From Paenibacillus sp. UNC451MF (lineage in GTDB: Bacteria > Bacillota > Bacilli > Paenibacillales > NBRC-103111): 64,000 bases of DNA. The stretch lies in assembly GCF_000686845.1 (NCBI RefSeq), contig NZ_JMLS01000001.1:248001-312000 (forward strand). Reading direction: 5' to 3'. Below, piece after piece: positions 6,610 to 15,204 of this stretch (its first letter is position 1; every line of letters begins with the position of its first letter). A model generated the notes under the pieces. It ran no database searches. It saw nothing but the letters and a program-made list of their open reading frames with translations, and had not been told where the DNA came from. Both the position numbers and the translations under genes were made by a program.

Positions 6610-8013
6610 TTATAGTATGGATTCAGCGCCATAATGAGGGGTTATCGTAAAGGCTTGGCTGCGCCGGACATCTCCCGAATCTACAGGCCTCAGATGCAGG
6701 ATACCCTCATGCTCACGATTCAAGGTCAAGGCAAGTCCCGTCTCGCGATGAAGGATGTTAACCCATCCCGCATGTTCATGGTCTTTGATGATTTTCCAAT
6801 GCTGCGTAGTGACGTCCGCCGTCTTCTGAAGCCGGACGATAGGATGCACATCGGCATCCGGTTCAACAGGATTTGAACACTCGGCCGCCAAGCTTCTGTC
6901 GCTGTATTTATCTTTTATTCGAACATAACCGTCCTCTGTATCCTCAATGGTCCAATGCTGATCTACGGCGTCATAGGATAGCTTCTGTACAGTGATGCAT
7001 GCAGCAGAAGACACTGCCAAGTACCGGTGTGACCGGTTCAGTATGCGCGAGAAGCTGATGCTTTCCCTGGTCATTTGAACTGCGCCTTCTTCCAGTGCAA
7101 TACCCACCGTATCAGCCCAGTCCAGCGTCATCGACGTGTCATCGGGAAACCGGATTGGCAGGATAGCATAAGAAGATCGATAGTAATTCGATGGATCCCA
7201 GCGGTCCCCGACATATAAATAGTGGGTTGCTTCCCTTCCGAAAATTGGGATAATATAGGTCGGCTGCGTATCGAACGTTGTCGGTCCTCCGAAGTCGTAA
7301 AGCTTCGACCAATGACCAGTCAAGCTATCGGAATAGGCATATTTCCCTTGATTAGGCTCCCACCCGGTGCAGCCCGAGGTGACCATGAAGTATACGCCGT
7401 CTCGCTTCATGACCGCTGGAGCCTCCCGGTACTGTCCAGGCCATAATGTTCTTACATGCTCGTCGATCGACATGTAGTCTTCACTAAGTCGGTAAACGTG
7501 CAAGTCTGCATTTTCTCTTGCAGCCGAGATGAAGTAGGCTGTGCCGTCATCATCTACGAACAGCGTGCAATCCCTTGACATGAATCCGCACGGATTGAAG
7601 CTTCCTCGATAAGTATAATGTCCATCAATTGTATCGCATGTGGCTATGGCACAGCGGGCAGCCGAATAATTAGAGCCATTCTCCCAGTGCATCCACATGA
7701 CATACTGTTTGGAAGGCGCATGATAAATCACTTTGGGTCTTTCAATATTGGCGCCTTTGTCCTGCTCGGCGTCTGTTATAAGCTCCGGCGCTGTGGGCAT
7801 GTCTATCGGGCGAAAAGGCGAATCGAGGGTGAGCACATCTCCACGAAATTCCCAGTCCATAAGATTAGCGGATCGATAACACGATACGCGCTTTCGTCCC
7901 TCTCTGTTTTCGCCGAACCAGTATATATAATTGCCCGCTTGAAGCATTCCACCACCATGGGCGTGAATAGGCTGGCCGGATGTATCTGTCCATTGGGTGC
8001 CGTTAATTAGCAT
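6610..8013 (-). CDS. Family 43 glycoside hydrolase with C-terminal ricin-like module, cytoplasmic
   Basis: 467 residues with no signal peptide. The first ~300 residues are a GH43-type five-bladed propeller: HAHGGGML and YWFGENREGRK near the start, SRDCTLFVDDDGTAYF near residue 147 (pKa-modulating Asp) and YREAPAVMKRDGVYFM near residue 196 (probable acid Glu). The last ~150 residues show repeated QHW patterns (DQHWTIED, TQHWKII) typical of a ricin-type beta-trefoil that binds sugar. Relatives include exo-beta-1,3-galactanase-like and arabinan-type enzymes; the substrate is not certain. RBS GGGAGGA precedes the ATG. It lies 44 bases after a binding-protein gene, so it probably processes what that transporter imports. 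Confidence 0.8.
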   Translation of the reverse strand: MLINGTQWTDTSGQPIHAHGGGMLQAGNYIYWFGENREGRKRVSCYRSANLMDWEFRGDVLTLDSPFRPIDMPTAPELITDAEQDKGANIERPKVIYHAPSKQYVMWMHWENGSNYSAARCAIATCDTIDGHYTYRGSFNPCGFMSRDCTLFVDDDGTAYFISAARENADLHVYRLSEDYMSIDEHVRTLWPGQYREAPAVMKRDGVYFMVTSGCTGWEPNQGKYAYSDSLTGHWSKLYDFGGPTTFDTQPTYIIPIFGREATHYLYVGDRWDPSNYYRSSYAILPIRFPDDTSMTLDWADTVGIALEEGAVQMTRESISFSRILNRSHRYLAVSSAACITVQKLSYDAVDQHWTIEDTEDGYVRIKDKYSDRSLAAECSNPVEPDADVHPIVRLQKTADVTTQHWKIIKDHEHAGWVNILHRETGLALTLNREHEGILHLRPVDSGDVRRSQAFTITPHYGAESIL

Positions 8014-8057
8014 TGGTTTGTTCCTCCCATTTCTGACTGGCCTGCCGTTCGGCCTGT

Positions 8058-9377
8058 TTATTTGCCTGAGCCGGCATCAATTTGACGTATGTGGCTTTGA
8101 ATGCCTTCATCGGCAGTGCGCAGCGTCGTGTTCACATCCTGCTCGTCATTCAAGTATTTAGTGACCTGTTCGCTTATTATTTTGCCTGCGTCCGGGTACT
8201 TGCTTGTTGCTGTGTAAGCGGGGATATAACTGCCTTTGAATATGGCATCCAGATGCTTTCCTTGCAGTACTGGCATATCCGCACCCAGCTCGCGCCGGAT
8301 ACTGTTATCTTTTAGAACCGACAGTTTGCCTGAGGCTCTCGTCATTTTCTTTTGAACAGCATCCGAGGTCAAAATCTCGATCACTTTAAATGCTTCATCT
8401 TTATGCTTGCTTGTTTTGGACACGAAGGCTACATGTTCATCCACCATACCAGCTACATTAGGTTTATCTGGGTAACTCGGGTATTGCGCAATATCCCAGT
8501 TCAAGCCCTTAGCCGAATCCGATTGAAGCAGGTTGAAGTTGTTGCCGGTAGCAAACATAGCTAAATTGCGGTCTTTCATGAACTGGTTCCTCGGATGTAC
8601 ATTAGGAACGGCTTCGTTCGAAGGGATCGAGTTAATCTTCTTGGACAGCTCAAGAATTTGCTTCCACGGCTCGTTATTGAAATTCGACTTGCCGTCTTTC
8701 ACTGAAGGCAAAGCAATTTGCAGCGCAAGCTTTCCATAGCCTTCAGCCTCCAATCCGCGATAACGCACACCCTGTTCCTCACGGCTCACCCTTTTGGCAA
8801 GCTGAATCGTGTCTTCCCATGTCATGCCATCCTTTGGATAATCAACCCCGAACTTATCAAATATATCTTTATTGTAGTAAATAACGTTAAAATTGGAGTC
8901 ATAGGGAAGGGCGACCAATCCGCTCTTATCATATCCCCGAATGGTATCCAAATAAGTCGTTTCGAAACGATTCAAATCCAGGTTATGCTTCTTAATAAGC
9001 GGTGTCATATCTTCTACTAAACCGAGCTCCTGATAGTCGGGGATCAGATTAACCCAAGTAGCGACTAGGTCAGGAACGGTGCCTGCTGCGATCATTTCCT
9101 TGATATTCTCGCCCTTGAGCATTTCGATCTGAATATACGGATATTTTTGTTGAAGCGGTTCCACAATAAGCTTTTGGAAATCAGCGTCATTAATCTCCGA
9201 CCATTTTTGAGCCATCAACAGCTTTACAGGCTCTTCTTGCTTGGCTGGTGCAGGTGTAGATTGATTTTGCTCCGGACTTCCTGTTGAAGCTTGCTTGGTT
9301 CCTCCGTTGCTGCATCCGATTAACGAGCCGACTGCCATGAATGCCGCCAAGGCAGCTGCATATGAACGTACTCCCAT
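8058..9377 (-). CDS. Family 1 extracellular sugar-binding lipoprotein of an ABC importer
   Basis: 439 residues. The N-terminus is a lipoprotein signal ending in the lipobox LIGC (Cys about residue 22), followed by a Gly/Ser/Thr/Pro-rich linker. The body matches MalE/UgpB-type solute-binding proteins (LVALPYDSNFNVIYYNKDIFDKFG near residue 150, given here in part). It sits between the AraC regulator and the GH43 gene on the same strand. Unusually, no permease genes accompany it, so it must serve permeases encoded elsewhere. Start ATG follows AGGGGG. Confidence 0.88.
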   Translation of the reverse strand: MGVRSYAAALAAFMAVGSLIGCSNGGTKQASTGSPEQNQSTPAPAKQEEPVKLLMAQKWSEINDADFQKLIVEPLQQKYPYIQIEMLKGENIKEMIAAGTVPDLVATWVNLIPDYQELGLVEDMTPLIKKHNLDLNRFETTYLDTIRGYDKSGLVALPYDSNFNVIYYNKDIFDKFGVDYPKDGMTWEDTIQLAKRVSREEQGVRYRGLEAEGYGKLALQIALPSVKDGKSNFNNEPWKQILELSKKINSIPSNEAVPNVHPRNQFMKDRNLAMFATGNNFNLLQSDSAKGLNWDIAQYPSYPDKPNVAGMVDEHVAFVSKTSKHKDEAFKVIEILTSDAVQKKMTRASGKLSVLKDNSIRRELGADMPVLQGKHLDAIFKGSYIPAYTATSKYPDAGKIISEQVTKYLNDEQDVNTTLRTADEGIQSHIRQIDAGSGK

Positions 9378-9465
9378 TTTGCATTCCCCCTTAATCCATT
9401 TGACGTAAGCGATTTATTGTAATCCTATCACTGTTTTTCGGGGATCAGCAATTCACAAAAGAATG

Positions 9466-10332
9466 CTAAAATAACACTTTTGCACAAGCGCCTGAACGAT
9501 ATTGGAATGGGGTCGTACCCACCTGGGCTCGAAAAAACTTGCAAAAATAGGCTGCAGACGAAAAGCTCAGCTCCAGAGCGATTTCCTCAACCGAATAAGT
9601 AGTTTCCTGAAGAAGCTTTTTCGCTTTCTCGATTCTCACTTTATTCAAATAATGCTTGGGCGACATGCCGTACACCTGTTTAAAGCAATTCGTAACATAA
9701 TTGCGGTGTACATGGAGCCGATTCGAAAGCTCCGAAATTTTCATACTTTCCGATCCCCCGTACGTTTCGAGCATATAGGCGACTTCAGCAGCTATCGTGT
9801 GTTTGGATTTGGAGGCGGCATTATCATCCTGAATATCGGGAATGACGATTTTTTCCAATAAAAAGGCAAGAAACTGCATCATCATCGACTGCATAATCAT
9901 TTTTTGGGCAAAAGTAAGCTCATCTTCCGTCTTGAACAATTGGATGAGCCGGTTCATAGAGCTTTGAATTTCGCTTTGGATTTCAGGCGTCTGGTGGGTG
10001 CTGACAATCGGCTGTCGCATTTTGTGGAATAACGAATGCACCTCCCGAGGCTCAACATCGAAATGAAAATTAAAAAAGCGGCTTTCCTCATGGGCTTGCG
10101 GATAGTGCAGATCTCCCGAATTGACCAGTATAAAATCACCTGCGCGAAGCTCATATTCCACTCCGTTAATCCACTCGCTCATGAAACCGGATTCAATATA
10201 TAAAATTTCAAACATCGGGTGCTTATGGTTAGGATAGGTGGAGCCTTTTTCTGCGTTTTTATATAAAATGCTCCAAACATGAAACGAAGTGAAAAATCCC
10301 GGAAAGTAAAAATGATCCTTCATCTTTTGCAC
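9466..10332 (-). CDS. AraC-family transcriptional regulator with cupin sensor
   Basis: About 288 residues. The N-terminal half is a cupin-type sugar-sensing domain (NHKHPMFEILYIESG near residue 35). The C-terminal ~100 residues hold two helix-turn-helix motifs of the AraC/XylS class (ISELSNRLHVHRNYV and IALELSFSSAAYFCKFF). The start may be the GTG at 10332 or the ATG at 10323; neither has a strong ribosome site. It is upstream of and co-oriented with the binding protein and GH43 genes and divergent from the rhamnogalacturonan lyase, so it probably activates one or both in response to pectin-derived sugars. That last point is inference. Confidence 0.88.
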   Translation of the reverse strand: MQKMKDHFYFPGFFTSFHVWSILYKNAEKGSTYPNHKHPMFEILYIESGFMSEWINGVEYELRAGDFILVNSGDLHYPQAHEESRFFNFHFDVEPREVHSLFHKMRQPIVSTHQTPEIQSEIQSSMNRLIQLFKTEDELTFAQKMIMQSMMMQFLAFLLEKIVIPDIQDDNAASKSKHTIAAEVAYMLETYGGSESMKISELSNRLHVHRNYVTNCFKQVYGMSPKHYLNKVRIEKAKKLLQETTYSVEEIALELSFSSAAYFCKFFRAQVGTTPFQYRSGACAKVLF

Positions 10333-10671
10333 CGACTTTCTTCGTGAGATACGTCTGATATCAGACTATCATAACGTATTTACTGGGTAAATGTTCCTTA
10401 AGCTGCAAAAAAGTACAATGGAATTAGGGCCTGAAATACAAAAAAATACTAGGGTATCAAAAATATACAATTGTTGCCTGATGACGAATCCCTTATGGTA
10501 AGGGGGTACTCACGAGCAGTACAAGAGCGTATATCGTAACCGATGAATAGGGACGGGGGTGAAATGACATTTTTGTAACCGTATACAAATTGTATCGGAT
10601 CAGCTGTAAGGATGGATTCAAAGAAACGAATTAAAAATTTGATGAAGTACACTAGGAGGCTGAATAAACGG
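10333..10671. other. Intergenic regulatory region between AraC and lyase genes
   Basis: No gene is seen in these 339 bases. It holds the divergent promoter region. A TATACAATTG near 10463 and a TATACAAATTGTATC around 10582-10596 are related AT-rich dyads that might be AraC or other regulator sites. A cre-like site overlaps the second (10573-10587). Confidence 0.4.
10573..10587. promoter_or_regulatory. Catabolite-responsive element (cre), predicted CcpA site
   Basis: TTGTAACCGTATACA fits the cre consensus WTGNAANCGNWNNCW at every fixed position. It lies about 85 bases before the lyase start codon, where CcpA would repress pectinolytic gene expression in the presence of preferred sugars. Confidence 0.55.
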
Positions 10672-12927
10672 ATGGATAAGCAATTCAATCGGCGATTCAA
10701 AAAAGCGAGCCATGTACTTGTAAGCGCTGTATTATTAGGAGCATTAGCTGCACCTCTCCACGCTGGAGCGGCACCGGCCAATACGTCGAGCACCTCTAAG
10801 CAAAGGCAGATGGAATATTTGGATCGTGGTCTCGTGGCGGTAAAAGTAGATTCCGGCGTATTTGTAAGCTGGAGACTGCTGGGGAATGAGCCTGAGAGCA
10901 TAGCATTCAACTTATACCGTGACGGAGTTAAGCTCAATAGTGCTCCGATCACGAACAGTACGAATTATCAGGATAACTCCGGTACGAAGGATTCCAAGTA
11001 CAGTGTACAAGCTATTCTCAAGGGAAAAGAGCAGCAAGCCTCGGAGAAGGTTGGCGTATGGGACACGAACTATCTTTCCGTTCCTCTGCAAAAGCCAGCA
11101 GACGGTACGAATCCAGACGGCTCTGCCTTTACATATAGCGCGAATGATGCAAGCGTTGGTGATCTGGACGGCGACGGTCAATATGAGATTATATTGAAAT
11201 GGGATCCTTCCAATTCCAAAGATAATTCGCAGGACGGAATAACCGGTGAAGTCTTTATTGATGCATATAAATTGGATGGTACCCTGATGTGGCGTATTTC
11301 TCTGGGTAAAAACATTCGCGCAGGTGCTCATTATACACAATTCATGGTCTATGACTTGGATGGCGACGGTAAGGCGGAGGTCGCGTTCAAGACAGCGGAC
11401 GGAACAACTGATGGTACGGGAAAAGTTATCGGCGACGCGAATGCGGATTACCGTGATTTGACGGGTAGCCGTCCGGGCCGGGTGCTGTCAGGACCGGAAT
11501 TTTTGACGATATTTGATGGGAAGACCGGCAAGGAGCTTGTTACTACGCCCTATGATCCTCCAAGAGGAAATGTCACGGACTGGGGAGACAACTACGGCAA
11601 CCGTGTAGATCGTTTTCTTGCTTGTATCGCTTACTTGGACGGAAAAAGACCGAGCCTAGTGATGGCACGTGGCTATTATACAAGAACGGTGCTTGCAGCA
11701 TACAACTGGAGGGACGGTCAGCTGACCAAGCAATGGACCTTCGACAGTAACGACGCCGGGAACGAAACCTATGCAGGGCAGGGCAATCACAATTTAAGCG
11801 TGGCGGATGTAGACGGTGACGGCAAGGACGAGATTATTTATGGCGCCATGACGATCGACGACAACGGCAAAGGCTTGTACAATACGCGATTGGGCCACGG
11901 AGATGCGCTGCATGTCGGCGATCTGGATCCGGATAGACCAGGACTTGAAGTATTCAAGGTCGATGAAGACAAAAATTCTCCGTATGGTGCGGCCATGTGG
12001 GATGCGGCTACCGGGGAAGTACTGTGGGGCGTACCGACAGGCAAAGATACTGGCCGTGGCATGTCTGCGGACATCGATCCTAACTATAAAGGCGAAGAAG
12101 TATGGGCATCGACGGGAGTCGGTTTATATTCCAACAAAGGGGAAAAAATCAGCAGCACGACGCCTTCTATCAATTTCGGTATATGGTGGGACGGTGATTT
12201 GCTGCGCGAGCTGCTGGACAATAACCGCATAGACAAGTGGGATTACACAAACTTCAAAGCTGTAAATTTGCTGACTGCTTCCGAGGCTTCGTCTAACAAC
12301 GGTACCAAAGCGAACCCTGCTTTACAGGCTGATTTATTCGGTGACTGGAGGGAAGAAGCGGTATGGAGAACGGCAGATAGCACAGCGTTGCATATTTACA
12401 CTACAACGGCTGTGACAGACCATCGTATCTCCACATTGATGCATGACCCAGTGTACCGTATGGGCATCGCATGGCAAAACGTCGCCTATAACCAGCCTCC
12501 ACATACCGGTTTTTATTTAGGTGACGGAATGGGTACTCCTCCTATGCCTAATATGTATGTTGCTCTCCCTGCTGAAGTAAAAGTACAGCCGAATACATTG
12601 AATGTGAAAAGTCAAGGCGGGAAAAATTCAGTCACGGTGGATATCGGGCTTCCTTCAGCATATGATTCTTCCTTGATCGAGGTGGGAACGGTTCAAATGA
12701 GCGTATACGGAAGCAAGCCGATCTCCGCACAGGAGGATAAAGGCAATAAAGGCGATAAAGACTCTAACGATAAACATGGAGATAAAGGGATTACGGTCAA
12801 ATTTGACAGGCAGCAGCTAATTGAAGCTCTAAAAGGTCAAAATGGCGATGTGGAGGTTACCATTACCGGTACTTTGAGAAACGGTAACTCGTTTAACGGA
12901 ACCGATACATTGAAGGTTATCCATTAG
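10672..12927 (+). CDS. Secreted rhamnogalacturonan lyase, PL11 family (YesW-like)
   Basis: 751 residues from the ATG at 10672, chosen because AGGAGG lies 12 bases upstream; in-frame starts up to 10612 lack a good site. An Arg/Lys-rich N-terminus and hydrophobic stretch form a Sec signal peptide ending near HAGAAPA. The body begins with a fibronectin-like domain (VFVSWRLLGNEP) and continues as a calcium-rich eight-bladed propeller with repeated Asp boxes (DLDGDGQYE, DLDGDGKAE, DVDGDGKDE, DLDPDRPG). This is characteristic of PL11 lyases that cleave the rhamnose-galacturonate backbone of pectin. A ~150-residue C-terminal extension includes a Lys/Asp/Gly-rich linker (around residues 690-715) and a beta domain. 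A stem terminator follows at 12941. Confidence 0.92.
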   Translation: MDKQFNRRFKKASHVLVSAVLLGALAAPLHAGAAPANTSSTSKQRQMEYLDRGLVAVKVDSGVFVSWRLLGNEPESIAFNLYRDGVKLNSAPITNSTNYQDNSGTKDSKYSVQAILKGKEQQASEKVGVWDTNYLSVPLQKPADGTNPDGSAFTYSANDASVGDLDGDGQYEIILKWDPSNSKDNSQDGITGEVFIDAYKLDGTLMWRISLGKNIRAGAHYTQFMVYDLDGDGKAEVAFKTADGTTDGTGKVIGDANADYRDLTGSRPGRVLSGPEFLTIFDGKTGKELVTTPYDPPRGNVTDWGDNYGNRVDRFLACIAYLDGKRPSLVMARGYYTRTVLAAYNWRDGQLTKQWTFDSNDAGNETYAGQGNHNLSVADVDGDGKDEIIYGAMTIDDNGKGLYNTRLGHGDALHVGDLDPDRPGLEVFKVDEDKNSPYGAAMWDAATGEVLWGVPTGKDTGRGMSADIDPNYKGEEVWASTGVGLYSNKGEKISSTTPSINFGIWWDGDLLRELLDNNRIDKWDYTNFKAVNLLTASEASSNNGTKANPALQADLFGDWREEAVWRTADSTALHIYTTTAVTDHRISTLMHDPVYRMGIAWQNVAYNQPPHTGFYLGDGMGTPPMPNMYVALPAEVKVQPNTLNVKSQGGKNSVTVDIGLPSAYDSSLIEVGTVQMSVYGSKPISAQEDKGNKGDKDSNDKHGDKGITVKFDRQQLIEALKGQNGDVEVTITGTLRNGNSFNGTDTLKVIH

Positions 12928-12940
12928 TCTAAGTGCATGA

Positions 12941-12987
12941 ACAAAGGAGAACAGGCCGGATGACGGGACTTGTTCTCCTTTGTTTTG
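12941..12987 (+). terminator. Intrinsic terminator of the lyase gene
   Basis: ACAAAGGAGAACA (12941-12953) pairs perfectly with TGTTCTCCTTTGT (12971-12983), followed by TTTG. Confidence 0.8.
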
Positions 12988-13062
12988 TATAATTATGGTG
13001 GGAATCGTAAAGGCGTCAGTAAGGGGAAATGACAAATTATACTGCATAAGGAGTGATTTCGT

Positions 13063-13941
13063 TTGAATCAACCTTCAATTATTCATGAAACCTTTCAGTT
13101 GGAGGCAGGGCATTTGTCTTCAGGAGAGCCGCTACGAATTCGTGGAGACGTGAGAACCGTTACTCAAGAGGAGGAAAGAAGTGCGGTACGAAAGCCGGTG
13201 CTGCTGATCAGTCATGGCTTTAAAGGCTTCAAGGATTGGGGATTTTTTCCGTATATTGCATCAAGATTCGCGGAAGCGGGATATTACACGGTAACGTATA
13301 ACTTTTCCTGCAATGGGGTTAATGAATCAGACTTTGACGAGCTGGACAAGTTTGGGCTCAATACGTTTTCGCGTGAGCAGCAGGATTTGGATATTGTACT
13401 TAAGACATTACTTGAGCAAAGACTTCCTCTTTCAAGCGAAGCGGATACAGAACGCATTTATTTGTTGGGTCACAGCCGTGGCGGAGGTGGCGGGATTATA
13501 TTCGCTGCGGAGCATCCGGAGATTAAGGCTCTTGTCACGTGGAACGGAAGCGCCTACGCTGATTTGTTCGATGAAGCTTTTAAAGCCCAAGTGCTAGAGC
13601 ATGGAGTTGGTTATGTGGCCAATGCGCGTACGAAGCAGGAGATGCCGATTCGTGCAGCTTTCTACGATGATTTGGAAGCCAACGGGCACCGCTTCGATAT
13701 CGTTCACCGATTAGCGGAGTTAAGCATTCCTGTGCTGCAATTGCAGGGGGATCAGGATTCTCCCCGACTCCGTGAAGGTTTCGAGGCGCTGCGCATAGGA
13801 GCTCCCCGGCATAAGCCGACAATCATAGAAGGTGGCAACCATACGTTTGGTGCCGTTCATCCGTTTCAATCGACGACTCCTCCGCTGGGGGAAGCACTCC
13901 GGGTCACGCTGCAATTTTTGAACGATCTGAATCAAAAATAA
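13063..13941 (+). CDS. Alpha/beta hydrolase (acyl esterase/dienelactone hydrolase-like)
   Basis: 292 residues from a TTG start with AAGGAG well placed. Early oxyanion-region block LISHGFKGFKDWGFFP is near residue 47. The nucleophile elbow GHSRGGGG is around residue 142 (Ser). A GDQDSP block near residue 228 probably supplies the acid, and GGNHTFGAVHPF near residue 260 carries the His. No signal peptide, so it acts in the cytoplasm. The substrate cannot be read from the sequence. It stands alone between two terminators. Confidence 0.8.
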   Translation: MNQPSIIHETFQLEAGHLSSGEPLRIRGDVRTVTQEEERSAVRKPVLLISHGFKGFKDWGFFPYIASRFAEAGYYTVTYNFSCNGVNESDFDELDKFGLNTFSREQQDLDIVLKTLLEQRLPLSSEADTERIYLLGHSRGGGGGIIFAAEHPEIKALVTWNGSAYADLFDEAFKAQVLEHGVGYVANARTKQEMPIRAAFYDDLEANGHRFDIVHRLAELSIPVLQLQGDQDSPRLREGFEALRIGAPRHKPTIIEGGNHTFGAVHPFQSTTPPLGEALRVTLQFLNDLNQK

Positions 13942-13959
13942 ATTTATAATAACAGAAGG

Positions 13960-14009
13960 AGGCCTCTTTGTTGATGCATGTTTAATGCATGGACTTGGAG
14001 GTCTCTTTT
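13960..14009 (+). terminator. Terminator after the hydrolase gene
   Basis: AGGCCTC (13960-13966) pairs with GAGGTCT (13998-14004) with one G-U pair; an inner ATGCAT/ATGCAT pairing extends it; then CTTTT. Its tail runs into the promoter of the GntR operon. Confidence 0.6.
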
Positions 14010-14013
14010 GACA

Positions 14014-14073
14014 TTGAAGTGTATGGTGTGATGTGATACAATACACACATATTGTATGGTGTTAGACCATACA
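14014..14073 (+). promoter_or_regulatory. Promoter and operator dyads of the GntR/ABC operon
   Basis: TTGAAG (14014-14019), 17-base spacer and an extended -10 TGATACAAT (TACAAT at 14037-14042). TGTATGGT (14053-14060) and ACCATACA (14066-14073) form an 8-bp dyad over the start region. A further half-site AGTGTATGGT lies at 14019-14028 in the spacer. This matches autoregulation by a YtrA-type GntR repressor. Confidence 0.65.
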
Positions 14074-14098
14074 CTGATTACAATGAGGTGGAACGAGT

Positions 14099-14491
14099 GT
14101 GGAGGATTTTAAATGGAAACCGGATCAATTGCGCATTGACCCGTCGCGTCCGCTGTATGAGCAGTTCGTCGAGCAGCTGCGCGCCGATATCGCCCGAGGC
14201 GTGTTGGCACCCGGTACCCGTCTGCCGTCTGTAAGGGAATTGGCAGCGGCCATTCGTGTCAACCCGACAACGGTCATGAAAACGTACCAGGAATTGGAGC
14301 GGCATCAATTGATCGTCACTTATCGTGGGCAAGGTACCTTTGTTACGAAAGACGAAGGCATTATTCAACAAAGCAAGCAAGCGCTTGCTGTTCACGCATT
14401 GCAGAAGCTTCGCGAGGTAGCCGAATCGCTGGATATGACGGTGGAGGAGCTGCTGAAATTGGCGGGTTACAAAGGGGGAACAAGCAAGTGA
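14099..14491 (+). CDS. GntR-family regulator, YtrA subfamily
   Basis: 130 residues, the short YtrA type: an N-terminal winged helix (PLYEQFVEQLRADIARG; PSVRELAAAIRVNPTTVMK) and a short helical C-terminal dimerisation part, without a ligand-binding domain. The GTG start has GAGGTGG upstream. It overlaps the ABC ATPase gene by four bases (GTGA). YtrA-like repressors control ABC operons induced by cell-wall-active compounds, and the dyads at 14019-14073 fit such autoregulation. Confidence 0.9.
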   Translation: MEDFKWKPDQLRIDPSRPLYEQFVEQLRADIARGVLAPGTRLPSVRELAAAIRVNPTTVMKTYQELERHQLIVTYRGQGTFVTKDEGIIQQSKQALAVHALQKLREVAESLDMTVEELLKLAGYKGGTSK

Positions 14492-15204
14492 CCATTCAAG
14501 TAAACGGAAATTCACCGGCTATCGAGTGCCAACAGGTTAGTGTAACCATGAGGAAAAAGAATGTGCTGCAGGACGTTACGTTCACATTGGAAAAAGGCCG
14601 TATCGCCGGTCTGCTTGGACCTAATGGGGCAGGGAAGTCAACCTTGCTAAAGGTCTGCTCAGGGTTGTTGGAGCCATCGGTTGGAGCGGTTAAAATATTC
14701 GGAGAGCCAGCTGGGATTGCAACATTGGGGAAAATGTCCGTTTTGCCTGACCGCGGCAAATTGCCAGGATGGCTGACTTCCGGTGAATGGCTGCAGTATG
14801 CCGAATCGATTTATCCAGATTGGGACCCCGAATATGCTGAACAACTGATAGAAACACTGAAGCTGAATTTGTCGCTGCGAATATCTTCGTTGTCTAGAGG
14901 TGAGGAAGCAAGGCTTCAGCTGTTAAGCTGTGTGGCGCGGCAATCACCGTTAGTCATTCTTGATGAGCCGTTTACCGGAGTTGATATGATTTCCCGTGAA
15001 CAGATCGCTTCCACTGTAGTAGCAGATCTGGCTGATGGGGAACGAACCTTTCTCATTGCTACGCATGATATTCGAGAGATGGAACCATTGTTCGATACGC
15101 TGATTTTAATCGATAAGGGCAGAATTAGGGCGACGGATGATGTAGATGCATTGAGAGAGCGGGGACAATCGGTCGAATCGCGTTACAGGGATGTGTTCTC
15201 ATGA
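14488..15204 (+). CDS. ABC transporter ATP-binding protein (YtrB/export type)
   Basis: 238 residues. Walker A GPNGAGKST is at residues 44-52. The signature is the degenerate LSRGEEARLQ rather than LSGGQ. Walker B is LVILDEPFTGVD, with the switch His in IATHDIREM. Starts with GTG overlapping the GntR stop and itself overlaps the membrane gene by four bases, so the three are translationally coupled. Partner of the 527-residue membrane protein. Confidence 0.9.
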   Translation: MTIQVNGNSPAIECQQVSVTMRKKNVLQDVTFTLEKGRIAGLLGPNGAGKSTLLKVCSGLLEPSVGAVKIFGEPAGIATLGKMSVLPDRGKLPGWLTSGEWLQYAESIYPDWDPEYAEQLIETLKLNLSLRISSLSRGEEARLQLLSCVARQSPLVILDEPFTGVDMISREQIASTVVADLADGERTFLIATHDIREMEPLFDTLILIDKGRIRATDDVDALRERGQSVESRYRDVFS

